Numbered from the stretch's first letter, positions 16,587-25,683 are shown. The stretch is 64,000 nucleotides of DNA from Prevotella sp. E13-27 (GCF_023217965.1 NZ_JALPSC010000002.1:434001-498000), one strand, 5' to 3'. Notes: a model not told the origin generated them from the sequence alone. Made by a program: numbers and translations.

Positions 16587-17636
16587 ATGAGAAAGTTATT
16601 TATGTTAATGGCGCTGTTCCTTATAGGAACTGTTGCTGTACAAGCACAAGGCAAGAAATACAATGTCTATGCCGTAGGATTCTATAACCTTGAGAACCTT
16701 TTTGACACATGTCACGATGCAGGGAAAAACGACTATGAGTATCTGCCGGAAGGACGCAACCGCTGGAACGGACTGAAATATTCCCACAAACTGAAGAATA
16801 TGTCGAAAGTGCTCTCAGAAATGGGGACCAGTTTCCTTCCAAATGTAGGATGTGCTATCATTGGAGTCAGCGAAGTAGAGAATGCCCGCTGTCTTCAAGA
16901 CCTTGTGAAACAGCCTGCGTTGAAAGACAGAAACTTCTCATTCGTTCACATCGAAGGACCAGACAAGCGTGGCGTTGACTGTGCGTTGCTTTATAACCCG
17001 AAATTCTTCAAGGTGAGAAACTCAAAGCTTGTGCCATACGTATATGATTTGGAGAAGGACAAAGACCGCGCAACACGTGGATTCCTGACTGTAAGCGGAA
17101 CATTGGCTGGCGAGCATGTCACTATTGTAGTATGTCACTGGCCCAGTCGTGGAGCAACATCATATTATCGTGAACTTGCTGGAAAACAAGTCAAGGTGCT
17201 CAAGGACTCACTCATCAAGGACGACCCTAACGTTAAGGTTATCATTATGGGCGATATGAATGATGACCCTACAAACAAAAGTATGACAACATGTCTCGGA
17301 TGTAAGGCAGAGATAAATGATGTAGGCCCTGGCGACCTGTATAATCCATGGTATAACATCTTGACCAAAAAACGAACAGGTACCTTGCAGTATCAGGGCG
17401 GATGGAATCTCTTTGACCAGATTGTTATGACGCCAAACATGCTTGCTAAAGGTTCGAAGCCTGACTATACCACGTTGAAGTTAAGGCAGCATGAGATATT
17501 CAGAAAGGATTATCTTTTCCAGAAAGAAGGTAAGTATAAGGGAGGCATGAAGAGAACACATGCCGGAGGAGCATGGCTCGATGGCTACAGCGACCACCTT
17601 CCGACAATTATCTATCTCATGAAAGAAGCAAAGTAA
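16587..17636 (+). CDS. Secreted endonuclease/exonuclease/phosphatase family protein
   Basis: A 349-residue protein with a signal peptide (cleavage near VAVQAQ). EEP-fold motifs in order: FYNLENLFD, catalytic GVSEVEN near residue 92, HWPSRG, GDMNDDP near 218, and terminal SDHLP. Metal-dependent phosphodiesterase or phosphatase; the substrate (nucleic acid, phospholipid or inositol phosphate) is undetermined. A uridine kinase follows 31 nt later. Confidence 0.85.
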   Translation: MRKLFMLMALFLIGTVAVQAQGKKYNVYAVGFYNLENLFDTCHDAGKNDYEYLPEGRNRWNGLKYSHKLKNMSKVLSEMGTSFLPNVGCAIIGVSEVENARCLQDLVKQPALKDRNFSFVHIEGPDKRGVDCALLYNPKFFKVRNSKLVPYVYDLEKDKDRATRGFLTVSGTLAGEHVTIVVCHWPSRGATSYYRELAGKQVKVLKDSLIKDDPNVKVIIMGDMNDDPTNKSMTTCLGCKAEINDVGPGDLYNPWYNILTKKRTGTLQYQGGWNLFDQIVMTPNMLAKGSKPDYTTLKLRQHEIFRKDYLFQKEGKYKGGMKRTHAGGAWLDGYSDHLPTIIYLMKEAK

Positions 17637-17667
17637 ACCATTCAAATTAATCATAACTGATACAATT

Positions 17668-18282
17668 ATGACCATCATTGGAATAGCAGGAGGAACAGGG
17701 TCGGGCAAGACTACCGTTGTGAAGAAAATAGCAAGTGCATTGCCACCTCATTGCGCAGCTGTAGTGCCTCTCGATTCTTATTATAACGATACTACAGGAA
17801 TGACGGATGAAGAAAGAAAGGCAATAAATTTCGACCATCCAGATGCGTTCGACTGGAAACTGCTGACAGAGCATATAAAGAAGCTGAAAAACGGTGAGGC
17901 AGTGGAACAGCCCACTTATTCTTACATTCTCTCAAACCGTCTGCCAGAGACAATACACGTTGAGCCCAAGCCTGTAATCATTCTTGAGGGAATCATGACG
18001 CTACACTACAAGAAGCTTCGTGACATGATGGACCTAAAGATATTTGTTGATACCGATGCCGACGTGAGACTTATACGTAACATCAGACGTGACGTGGTAG
18101 AGCGCGGAAGAACTGTGGAAATGGTGCTCGACCGTTATGAGAAGGTGTTGAAGCCCATGCACGAGCAGTTCATAGAGCCAACAAAAAAGTTTGCCGATCT
18201 CATCATCCCCTCAGGAGGAGAAAACAGGACCGGCATACATATCGTAAAAACCTATATCGAAGGTATCGTTACTGGGGTGTGA
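17668..18282 (+). CDS. udk: Uridine kinase
   Basis: A 204-residue protein with P-loop GGTGSGKT at 8-15, PLDSYYND after it, NFDHPDAFDW, and the RDVVERGRT region typical of uridine/cytidine kinases. It phosphorylates uridine and cytidine in pyrimidine salvage. Length is typical of the family. Its 3' end overlaps the convergent DUF308 gene by 14 nt. Confidence 0.93.
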   Translation: MTIIGIAGGTGSGKTTVVKKIASALPPHCAAVVPLDSYYNDTTGMTDEERKAINFDHPDAFDWKLLTEHIKKLKNGEAVEQPTYSYILSNRLPETIHVEPKPVIILEGIMTLHYKKLRDMMDLKIFVDTDADVRLIRNIRRDVVERGRTVEMVLDRYEKVLKPMHEQFIEPTKKFADLIIPSGGENRTGIHIVKTYIEGIVTGV

Positions 18283-18910
18283 TTGTTGTTTCTGATGGCA
18301 CTTCTGTGGCAAAGGTCTTAGCCTTGTATTCCTGCTCTTTCTCCCAACGGCGTTTATGGCTATAGAACAGAATAGAGTGAACTGCTTCAACTAAGCCATA
18401 GAACAACGTTAACCATCCAAACAGGTACATTGTGGTGCTAAGCAGCGACATTGGGTAAACAATGAGATATACGCCTGCAAGAAGAATGAGCGTTGGAGAA
18501 AGCCAATAGAAAAGCGATAATGCTCCGTAACGACGGGCACTGATGACTGCAAAGTACTGACCGATGGCGCCGATAATGAGCATGGCACCGATGACATACA
18601 TTAGAGCATTGATAAATGTTTCTGGCATTATGCTGAGTATGGCTCCTAAAATCATGCTGCCTATTCCAACAATGGGAAACATCGGAGTTTGACCAGCAAT
18701 CTGGCGGCCTTGAGCGTCATAGATTACATAATCGCTGACATGGCGACGGGCGTTAAGATAGCTGAGTACAGAGACAATGCCCGACAGAAGGAATATGACA
18801 CCAATGGTAATGACAATGCCTGTCACAGTGTTGTCGGGGTATCTTACTAATAATATGCCAACAGCAATAGCTGCAAGGGCACGGAAAAATGTACTTTGTA
18901 GTATTTTCAT
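18269..18910 (-). CDS. DUF308 / HdeD-like membrane protein
   Basis: A 213-residue protein with six hydrophobic segments in the paired-helix arrangement of DUF308 (HdeD-like) and a charged C-terminal tail. HdeD is linked to acid resistance in enterobacteria; the role here is unknown. Promoter TACTTTTGC on the minus strand at 18934-18942. Confidence 0.75.
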   Translation of the reverse strand: MKILQSTFFRALAAIAVGILLVRYPDNTVTGIVITIGVIFLLSGIVSVLSYLNARRHVSDYVIYDAQGRQIAGQTPMFPIVGIGSMILGAILSIMPETFINALMYVIGAMLIIGAIGQYFAVISARRYGALSLFYWLSPTLILLAGVYLIVYPMSLLSTTMYLFGWLTLFYGLVEAVHSILFYSHKRRWEKEQEYKAKTFATEVPSETTITPQ

Positions 18911-18933
18911 GACTTATATTGTTATTTCTTTGA

Positions 18934-18942
18934 TGCAAAAGT
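18934..18942 (-). promoter_or_regulatory. -7 box of the DUF308 gene
   Basis: TACTTTTGC on the minus strand, 23 nt before the start at 18910. Confidence 0.6.
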
Positions 18943-18965
18943 ACGAATAATTGTTTGAAATGTAT

Positions 18966-18974
18966 TACTTTTGC
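18966..18974 (+). promoter_or_regulatory. -7 box of the histidine phosphatase gene
   Basis: TACTTTTGC on the plus strand, 18 nt before the start at 18993; divergent from the DUF308 promoter. Confidence 0.6.
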
Positions 18975-18992
18975 AATAAAAAATAATTAGCA

Positions 18993-19502
18993 ATGACGAT
19001 TTTGTATTTAGTCCGTCATGGAGAAACGAAGGACAATGCACGCAATATAATGCAGGGACAAACACATGGCGAACTTAATGAAGAGGGGATCCGACAGGCT
19101 CATGCTCTGTCTCAGCAGCTGGAGCACGAATCTATAGATGTCTTCGTGGCAAGTGACCTGAAACGTTCCATAGATACCTGCCGCATTCTCGCAGAACCTC
19201 ACAATAAGCAGATCGTTACTACCAAACTGCTACGTGAGCGCGACTGGGGCAGTTTCACTGGACGCTATATCCCTGACTTGAAAAATGAAGTGTGGCCCGA
19301 TGATATTGAGTCGATTGACGTATTGTTTAATCGTGCGCGTGCGTTCCTTAAATATATAACTGACAACTATCCTGACAAACGGGTTCTGGCTGTTGGACAT
19401 GGGATTGTGAACAAAGCCATACAAGCCGTGTACTATGGAAAGAGAATGCAAGATGTGGAAAGGATGGGTAATTGTGAGGTGAGAAAACTAACTTTAGAAT
19501 AA
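18993..19502 (+). CDS. Histidine phosphatase family protein (phosphoglycerate mutase-like)
   Basis: A 169-residue protein with the phosphoacceptor motif VRHGET at residues 7-12, SDLKRSIDT, RERDWGSFTG and the second catalytic His in VGHGIV. Short single-domain member; it could be a broad phosphatase or alpha-ribazole phosphatase-like. The substrate cannot be read from the sequence. Confidence 0.85.
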   Translation: MTILYLVRHGETKDNARNIMQGQTHGELNEEGIRQAHALSQQLEHESIDVFVASDLKRSIDTCRILAEPHNKQIVTTKLLRERDWGSFTGRYIPDLKNEVWPDDIESIDVLFNRARAFLKYITDNYPDKRVLAVGHGIVNKAIQAVYYGKRMQDVERMGNCEVRKLTLE

Positions 19503-19524
19503 ATCTAATAAAACTAATACAATT

Positions 19525-20457
19525 ATGAAAATTATCACTATCGAAAAACAGTTTGTTAAGCTTGTTCTTTTTGTTGCTACAGTATTACTGATGACGGCTT
19601 GCGAGAAGGCTGTCGTGGAAGAGGAAAATGCCACTTCAACAACATCTAAGACTTCAACAAAGTCAGGCAAGGTCAATGTCACGCTACGTGTTGCGGAATT
19701 CAATTTTATTCCATACACATCGTCCTACTTAGAGACTTCAAAGAATACACGTTCCGTGGTTAACATAACGGACTATTGCACACATTTGAACTTTGTTCTA
19801 TATAAGGAAGGAAAAAAGGTTGAAAGCCGTAGCCAGATGAAGGAGAACCCTGGGTTCGGAGAAACTACGATGACGCTTGATGCCGGAGACTATCAGCTTC
19901 TTGTTCTTGCGCATAGTAGCATTGGAGGTAATCCAACACTCACCAATCCTGAGAGCATACAGTTTACAAATCAGCTGGGCTATTCCGACACCTTCTACTA
20001 TTATGGTAATCTGACTGTCACTAATGAAGCTCAGACTCACGATATCCTCCTTACACGTGCTTCTTCACTTTTGCAATTTGTCATTACCGACGAGTTCCCG
20101 TCTGAGGTAACACACATATATTTTAAGTACACTGGTGGAAGCGGTGTGTTTAATGCCGTTACTGGTTATGGAGCTAATGTTAATTCTCAACAAGAAAAAA
20201 AAGTATCAATCAAAGGTTTCACAGCTCCAATACTATTCAAAGTTTGGACTTTCCTAAAAGAGGATGATGGATGGCTAAACGTAACTGTTGAAGCGCATAA
20301 TTCAAAATCAGAAGTTGTTCTTTCACGTCAGTTTGCTGATATTCCAATGCATCGAAATACTATAACTGAATATAAGGGCTCGTTCTTTGCAAAGGATCAA
20401 ACACTTAACTTTACTGCCGAAACTGAGTGGGCAGACACGCTACACCTAACATATTAA
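19525..20457 (+). CDS. FimB/Mfa2-like fimbrial lipoprotein (tentative)
   Basis: A 310-residue lipoprotein with lipobox LLMTACEK (Cys at residue 26), a Thr/Ser-rich linker, then two beta-sandwich-like domains (GETTMTLDAGDYQLLVLAH, YYYGNLTVT). This layout fits Mfa2/FimB-type anchor subunits of Bacteroidales type V fimbriae. No major fimbrillin gene is adjacent, so the assignment is tentative. Confidence 0.55.
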   Translation: MKIITIEKQFVKLVLFVATVLLMTACEKAVVEEENATSTTSKTSTKSGKVNVTLRVAEFNFIPYTSSYLETSKNTRSVVNITDYCTHLNFVLYKEGKKVESRSQMKENPGFGETTMTLDAGDYQLLVLAHSSIGGNPTLTNPESIQFTNQLGYSDTFYYYGNLTVTNEAQTHDILLTRASSLLQFVITDEFPSEVTHIYFKYTGGSGVFNAVTGYGANVNSQQEKKVSIKGFTAPILFKVWTFLKEDDGWLNVTVEAHNSKSEVVLSRQFADIPMHRNTITEYKGSFFAKDQTLNFTAETEWADTLHLTY

Positions 20458-20458
20458 T

Positions 20459-21727
20459 CTAGTATTCCTCACCACGGAGGAATACTCGTTTGATAGTAGG
20501 TGAAGTATAGGAGTAGGGGAGGAAGCTTAGGTCCTTCATCTTTGTGGTAATGAAGAAGTTTGCCACTTTTCCTCGTGCTATTGAGCCATAGTCTTTGCTT
20601 ATGTCCATGGCTGCAGCAGAATTTATTGTTGCAGCGTTGATAGCTTCTTCAGGTAACAGACGCATCTTTATACATGCTAAAGACACAATAAACTTCATGT
20701 CGCCAGAAGGTGTTGAGCCTGGGTTGTAGTCGCTGGCAAGAGCAAGCGGAAGACCTGCGTCAATTATCTTTCTTGCAGGGGCAAATGGCATATTAAGGAA
20801 AAACGATGTGCCAGGAAGGGCTGTCGGTATGGTTATCGTTTGCGTTTTAAGCAAAGAGATGTCATTATCGGTCATGCTCTCCAAATGGTCAACGCTCAAT
20901 GCTCCATGTCTTACTGCAACTTCTACACCACCTGAGTCAGCCAATTCCTGTCCGTGAATCTTTCCACGCATGCCCCATTTGGCGCCGGCTTCAAGTATTC
21001 GGCTCGTCTCGTCGGGCGTGAAAAAGCCTCTGTCGCAGAATACATCAATGAACTCTGCAAGATGTTGTTTGCCGACTTCGGGAATCATCTCATTGATTAT
21101 GAGGTCCACATATTCATCCTGTCTTCCTTGGTATTCACGACCAACAGCATGAGCTCCAAGAAATGTGGCTACGACCTTTATGCGTGTTGACTCTTTTATG
21201 CGCTTTATGACACGCAGCATCTTCAGCTCGTCGGAAGTGTTTAGACCATAACCGCTCTTTATCTCTACTGCTCCAGTACCTTTACGAGTTATCTCGTCTA
21301 TTCTGCCCATCGCTTGCTCAAAGAGTTCTTCTTCGCTCATCTCATGAAGACGGTCGGCAGAGTTTAGAATACCACCTCCACGGCGTGCTATCTCTTCATA
21401 GCTCAGTCCGCGAATCTTGTCAACAAACTCGCCTTCGCGGCTGTCGGCATATACAAGATGAGTGTGAGAGTCGCAGAACGATGGTAATACGGCACCTCCC
21501 TCAGCGTCGACTGACAATGTTTCCATCTCTCTCATGTTGTCACCATTGACTATGTCATCTAGGTGGTCATCGTCCATGGAACCCCATTCTTTGAAGCGTC
21601 CGTCTTCCACCAAGAGCCATGCGTCTTTCACAATGTCAATGTGTGACATGTCTTGACCGCAAAGACAATGCTGACCGTGGTTGTCCACAGCCAGCATTCC
21701 TATGTTTTTGATGAGAGTCTTTTTCAT
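20459..21727 (-). CDS. hutI: Imidazolonepropionase
   Basis: 422 residues from the ATG at 21727, directly after the stop of the inositol synthase gene. Amidohydrolase metal motifs SHTHLVYA, IKSGYGL, GAHAV, GQELADSGG, DHLESM and SDYNPGS are all present. It hydrolyses imidazolone-5-propionate to N-formimino-glutamate in histidine breakdown. No other hut gene is adjacent, which is unusual for a degradation pathway. Confidence 0.93.
   Translation of the reverse strand: MKKTLIKNIGMLAVDNHGQHCLCGQDMSHIDIVKDAWLLVEDGRFKEWGSMDDDHLDDIVNGDNMREMETLSVDAEGGAVLPSFCDSHTHLVYADSREGEFVDKIRGLSYEEIARRGGGILNSADRLHEMSEEELFEQAMGRIDEITRKGTGAVEIKSGYGLNTSDELKMLRVIKRIKESTRIKVVATFLGAHAVGREYQGRQDEYVDLIINEMIPEVGKQHLAEFIDVFCDRGFFTPDETSRILEAGAKWGMRGKIHGQELADSGGVEVAVRHGALSVDHLESMTDNDISLLKTQTITIPTALPGTSFFLNMPFAPARKIIDAGLPLALASDYNPGSTPSGDMKFIVSLACIKMRLLPEEAINAATINSAAAMDISKDYGSIARGKVANFFITTKMKDLSFLPYSYTSPTIKRVFLRGEEY
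20461..20486. terminator. 10-bp perfect hairpin between convergent genes
   Basis: AGTATTCCTC / GAGGAATACT with a 6-nt loop, at the convergent ends of the fimbrial-type gene and hutI and overlapping the last hutI codons. There is no T run, so termination is only inferred. Confidence 0.45.
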
Positions 21728-21728
21728 T

Positions 21729-23051
21729 TTAATCAATTTCCTCGTCAGCCTCATATCCGCCCATCTCGCGGATAGCATTCTTTAGCATAGTATGTTGACG
21801 ATAGAGGTGGTTTACTGCTTCCTCACCAACGGTATAGTCGTGCATAGGCGACTTGAGGAAGAAACTAAGGAAACGCTGTGTGCCATAGCGACCGGCACGG
21901 GCAGCAAGGTCAATGAGTAGACAGAGATCGAGACATACAGGAGCAGCAAGAATGCTGTCGCGGCAGAGGAAGTTAATCTTTATCTGCATGGGATAGCCCA
22001 TCCATCCGAAGATGTCGATATTGTCCCATGACTCTTTGTTGTCGTTTCGAGGCGGATAGTAGTTTATACGCACCTTGTGATAATAGTCCGTGTAGAGGTC
22101 TGGCTGGTCTTCGGGCTTGAGTATTGTCTCAAGTGTAGAGAGCTTTGATACCTCTTTCGTGCGGAAGTTCTGTGGCTCGTCAAGTACCAAACCGTCACGG
22201 TTACCGAGTATGTTTGTTGAGAACCATCCGTCAAGGCCAAGGCAGCGAGTACCTATGATTGGTGCGAAACCACTCTTGACAAGAGTCTGGCCAGTCTTGA
22301 AGTCCTTTCCTGCAATAGGCATCTTTGTCTTCTCTGCCAGTTCCCACATAGCCGGAATGTCAACGGTGGTATTGGGAGCTCCCATAACGAAAGGTGCCCC
22401 TTCTGTAAGTGCTGCGTAGGCATAGCACATTGATGGCGCAACGTGTTCGCGGTCGTCAGCTTTCATTGCTGTCTCAAGTGCAGCCAATGTGCTATGTACA
22501 GGTTCAAAGACAGGTACATATATCTCTGTTGAGGCTGCCCATAGCACAACTATGCGGTCACAATTATTATTGCGCTTAAAGGTTCGAATGTCTTCGCGTA
22601 GCATTTCTACCATCTGCCAACGGGTAGGCATAGCCCCATCGTCGGCTCTCTTGACATTGTCACCATCAAGGCGTTTTGCATAGTTCTTGTCGAAAGCAGC
22701 TTTCATTGGTACAATCTTCTCAAGCTCTTCGCGTACAGGTTCAATATCCTTTGGCTTGAGAACTTCAGCATACATGGCTGCCTGATAGGCATTCTGTGGA
22801 TATACGTCCCATGTGCCGAATACTATATCGTTAAGGCTGGCGATGGGCACAATATCTTCGTACTTCATGTATTTCTTGTCAGCACCTTTTCCTACACGAA
22901 TCTTATCATATTGTGTCATCGCTCCAACAGGTTTTGCGAGTCCTTTACGAGCCATGAGAACACCAGTCATGAAAGTTGTGGCTACGGCACCATTGCCGAC
23001 AATCATAATTCCAAGTCGGCCAGAGGCTGGCTTGACGTTTGTTTTTTTCAT
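21729..23051 (-). CDS. Inositol-3-phosphate synthase (MIPS)
   Basis: A 440-residue protein with an NAD-binding loop VGNGAVATT at 18-26, VVLWAASTE and the family signature KINFLCRDSILAAPVCLDL. It converts glucose-6-phosphate to 1L-myo-inositol-1-phosphate. It is divergent from the PgpA, GtrA, CDP-alcohol transferase and PAP2 genes. In Bacteroides an equivalent cluster makes inositol phospholipids and inositol sphingolipids, so it probably supplies the inositol phosphate here. Confidence 0.92.
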   Translation of the reverse strand: MKKTNVKPASGRLGIMIVGNGAVATTFMTGVLMARKGLAKPVGAMTQYDKIRVGKGADKKYMKYEDIVPIASLNDIVFGTWDVYPQNAYQAAMYAEVLKPKDIEPVREELEKIVPMKAAFDKNYAKRLDGDNVKRADDGAMPTRWQMVEMLREDIRTFKRNNNCDRIVVLWAASTEIYVPVFEPVHSTLAALETAMKADDREHVAPSMCYAYAALTEGAPFVMGAPNTTVDIPAMWELAEKTKMPIAGKDFKTGQTLVKSGFAPIIGTRCLGLDGWFSTNILGNRDGLVLDEPQNFRTKEVSKLSTLETILKPEDQPDLYTDYYHKVRINYYPPRNDNKESWDNIDIFGWMGYPMQIKINFLCRDSILAAPVCLDLCLLIDLAARAGRYGTQRFLSFFLKSPMHDYTVGEEAVNHLYRQHTMLKNAIREMGGYEADEEID

Positions 23052-23091
23052 CGTATTGAGTTGTTTTTCTTGTTTTTTATTATTTCAACGT

Positions 23092-23100
23092 GCAAATTTA
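23092..23100 (-). promoter_or_regulatory. -7 box of the MIPS-hutI unit
   Basis: TAAATTTGC on the minus strand, 40 nt before the start at 23051. Confidence 0.65.
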
Positions 23101-23139
23101 CTTATTTGTTGTAAATTAAAGCACATTTACCGATACTTT

Positions 23140-23173
23140 TTTGTCTTGTTAAAATAAAAATAACTAATTTTGC
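23140..23173 (+). promoter_or_regulatory. Promoter of the PgpA-like gene
   Basis: TTTG at 23140-23143, 21-nt spacer, -7 box TAATTTTGC at 23165-23173. The GTG start is at 23179, so the mRNA would be leaderless or nearly so. Confidence 0.65.
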
Positions 23174-23178
23174 ATGCC

Positions 23179-23652
23179 GTGAAGAAGAAATCAATCTTTG
23201 CCATTGTTATAGCTACAGGCTTTGGCGCAGGCTATTGGCCGTGGGGACCTGGCACTGCTGGTGCTGTGGTTGCCACAGCATTATGGTTCGTGCTGAGAGA
23301 AGTGGCACTTCTCTCAGAGCAATGTTTAACTTCTCTCGCAGTAATCTTATGCTTTACTATTTTGGGCACATGGGCAACTAGTAAGGTTCAGCCCTTTTGG
23401 GGCGATGATCCGAGTAAAGTTGTTATTGATGAGATGGTTGGCGTTTGGGTGCCGCTACTCTTTGCCACTTCATGGCAGGAGGCATTGGTGGCATTGGTTT
23501 TGTTTCGTTTCTTTGATATTGTGAAGCCGCTTGGGATACGCCAGCTCGATCGTAGGAAAGGCGCCTTCTGGGTCATGGCAGATGATCTGTTGGCTGGCGT
23601 CTATTCAGCAATAGTACTGTGTCTGATAAAATGGTGTGTATGGGGAAGCTGA
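23179..23652 (+). CDS. Phosphatidylglycerophosphatase A-like lipid phosphatase
   Basis: 157 residues from the GTG at 23179; the ATG at 23174 is out of frame and stops at once. PgpA motifs: GYWPWGPGTAG near the N-terminus, DDPSKVVIDEMVG and FRFFDIVKP, with four membrane segments. In this cluster it more likely dephosphorylates phosphatidylinositol phosphate than PGP, by analogy with the Bacteroides inositol-lipid locus (inference). Confidence 0.83.
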   Translation: MKKKSIFAIVIATGFGAGYWPWGPGTAGAVVATALWFVLREVALLSEQCLTSLAVILCFTILGTWATSKVQPFWGDDPSKVVIDEMVGVWVPLLFATSWQEALVALVLFRFFDIVKPLGIRQLDRRKGAFWVMADDLLAGVYSAIVLCLIKWCVWGS

Positions 23653-24035
23653 AGCATGAACTGTGGCTATTCAGTAAAGCACAGCTGTCAGCACTTGTCG
23701 CCACAGTTATAGACTTCGGCATGACGGTAATCCTTGCTGAACTGGTAGGTGTCTGGTATGTGTGGGCAACTGCTATTGGTGCTATCAGCGGGGGTGTTGT
23801 GAACTGTTCAGTAAATTTCCTTTGGGTGTTTGACAATACTGACGAGTTGCGTAAACGCTATATGGTGTTAAGATATTTCTTCGTATGGATAGGAAGTATA
23901 GCTCTTAACATTGTTGGCACATACATATTGACGGAATGGTCTGGACAGTATTTTGTTTTGATGAAAATTGTAGTAGCTGTTTGCGTAGGCGTGTTGTGGA
24001 ACTATCAGTTGCAGCGCAGGTTTGTATATAAATGA
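23640..24035 (+). CDS. GtrA family membrane protein
   Basis: 131 residues from the ATG at 23640 (23631 also possible), overlapping the PgpA-like gene. Four membrane helices with the GtrA pattern: FSKAQLSALVATVIDF, NFLWVF and the C-terminal NYQLQRRFVYK. GtrA proteins are proposed to move lipid-linked sugars across the membrane; here it may help to handle inositol-lipid intermediates or their glycosylation (inference). Confidence 0.82.
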   Translation: MGKLKHELWLFSKAQLSALVATVIDFGMTVILAELVGVWYVWATAIGAISGGVVNCSVNFLWVFDNTDELRKRYMVLRYFFVWIGSIALNIVGTYILTEWSGQYFVLMKIVVAVCVGVLWNYQLQRRFVYK

Positions 24036-24078
24036 GTTGTTATAATTGCAGAGTTGATTAGTATATAATTATTTTAAA

Positions 24079-24726
24079 ATGAATTATAGAGATTTCTTAC
24101 AGAAGGTAATATATTATGTCATTGACCCTTTGATACGGTTGATGCTTAAGGTGGGACTGACTCCAAATATTGTTACTGCCATAGGTTTTATTGGTAATCT
24201 TGTGGCGATGTGGCTGTTCATTGAGGCTGCCCTGTGCTTTGCTGACGATAGCTCTCGTTCCTTTAATCTCGTGGGGTGGGGAGGCGTGACTATCCTTGCG
24301 GCAGGACTGTTCGACATGATGGACGGCAGACTTGCTCGTACAGGTGGACTGTCTTCTGTGTTTGGTGCATTATGGGATTCCACGCTCGATCGCTATAGCG
24401 AGTTGGTAACGCTGTTTGGAATATGTCTTGTGTTTGTTAAAGCTGACTGGTTTTGGCTTAGTGTAGTGACTTTCGCTGCAATGGTAGGCTCAGTAATGGT
24501 AAGCTATGTCAGAGCACGTGCGGAAGGTCTCCAAATAGAGTGCAAAGTGGGACTTATGCAGCGTCCTGAACGTGTTGTGGTAACAGCTCTAGCTGCAATT
24601 GTGGCAGGTTTCTCTGTTGAACTGTGGTGGCTTGCTGGCGGCATGATAATGATAGCTGTTCTCGCCAATATAACAGCCTTTTGGCGTATTTGGCATTGCT
24701 ATAAGATAATGTGCCATAAGAAGTAA
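24079..24726 (+). CDS. CDP-alcohol phosphatidyltransferase (probable phosphatidylinositol-phosphate synthase)
   Basis: A 215-residue membrane protein. The catalytic signature DG-x2-AR-x8-G-x3-D-x3-D is complete: it begins DGRLARTGG near residue 81 and ends in DSTLDR. It joins CDP-diacylglycerol to an alcohol. The adjacent MIPS gene makes inositol-1-phosphate the likely acceptor, as in the Bacteroides locus. Confidence 0.87.
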   Translation: MNYRDFLQKVIYYVIDPLIRLMLKVGLTPNIVTAIGFIGNLVAMWLFIEAALCFADDSSRSFNLVGWGGVTILAAGLFDMMDGRLARTGGLSSVFGALWDSTLDRYSELVTLFGICLVFVKADWFWLSVVTFAAMVGSVMVSYVRARAEGLQIECKVGLMQRPERVVVTALAAIVAGFSVELWWLAGGMIMIAVLANITAFWRIWHCYKIMCHKK

Positions 24727-24746
24727 TAATTGAATACTGCTGAATA

Positions 24747-25658
24747 GTGAAGAAGGATACAATCATAGTGTTGATAGGTACGGCAGCGTTCTTGCTGTTC
24801 CAATGGCTTGTTGTGGGACTCATCCCAGGGCATGTCATAATGGCGGCATTGTTCAATATACTGTTTTTCGCTCATCCCATTACTCGTAAGCTGGCAATGA
24901 CATTATTGCCGTTCGTTTTCTTTGAGATGTTCTACGACTGGATGCGACTCTATCCGAACTACCTTGTCAATCCTATTGATATTCAGCCTATTTATGATGC
25001 TGAGACAGCATTGTTCGGCATCACGGTAGAAGGCGTCAAGATGACTCCATGCGAATATTTCTGCCAGCACAATAATGCCGTAGCCGACCTTTTTGCCGGA
25101 CTGTTTTATCTTTGCTGGGTACCAGGTCCTATGGCATTGGCGTTTTGGCTGTTCTCCACAGGTAAGCGCAATTATGCCCTTCGGTTGACATGGGCATTTC
25201 TTTTCGTAAATGTCATAGGTTTTATAGGCTATTATATTCATCCCACAGCTCCGCCTTGGTACGCCATAAATTTCGGATTTGAGCCAGATTTTAGCACCCC
25301 TGGTAATGTGGCTGGACTCGGACGGTTTGACAACCTTATTGGCGTGCCAGTATTCAGTAGCATATATGTGAATAACTCCAATATTTTTGCAGCCATGCCA
25401 TCTTTGCATGCTGCTTATATGCTCGTTGCCACCATTTATGCAATAATAAGCCGTCAGTCAAAGTGGATCATCGCATTATGTGCATTTGTGACGGTAGGTA
25501 TATGGTGGACAGCCATCTATACTGCCCACCATTATATTATTGATGTCATCTTTGGTATATTGACTGCAATAGTGGGCGTGTCGCTGTTTGAAACTTTGGT
25601 TAGGTGTTGTCAGCCAATAAAGCGCGTATATGAACGTTATGTGAAATATATAGAATAA
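24747..25658 (+). CDS. PAP2 family membrane enzyme, inositol-phosphoceramide synthase-like
   Basis: 303 residues from a GTG start; many membrane helices. PAP2/AUR1-type motifs: GYYIHPTAPPWY, MPSLHAAY and TAHHYIIDVIFG, which supply the catalytic His residues. The HPTAPPW motif is like eukaryotic AUR1. Likely transfers phosphoinositol to ceramide at the membrane to make inositol-phosphoceramide; the activity is inferred from motif and context. Confidence 0.82.
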   Translation: MKKDTIIVLIGTAAFLLFQWLVVGLIPGHVIMAALFNILFFAHPITRKLAMTLLPFVFFEMFYDWMRLYPNYLVNPIDIQPIYDAETALFGITVEGVKMTPCEYFCQHNNAVADLFAGLFYLCWVPGPMALAFWLFSTGKRNYALRLTWAFLFVNVIGFIGYYIHPTAPPWYAINFGFEPDFSTPGNVAGLGRFDNLIGVPVFSSIYVNNSNIFAAMPSLHAAYMLVATIYAIISRQSKWIIALCAFVTVGIWWTAIYTAHHYIIDVIFGILTAIVGVSLFETLVRCCQPIKRVYERYVKYIE

Positions 25659-25683
25659 TGAGATAAATCTTATATAAACAGAT

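Noticed and set aside
16364..16687. Possible small gene starting MEIKHCYS
   Set aside because: It runs through the promoter and into the start of the EEP gene in another frame; no domain and no conserved features.
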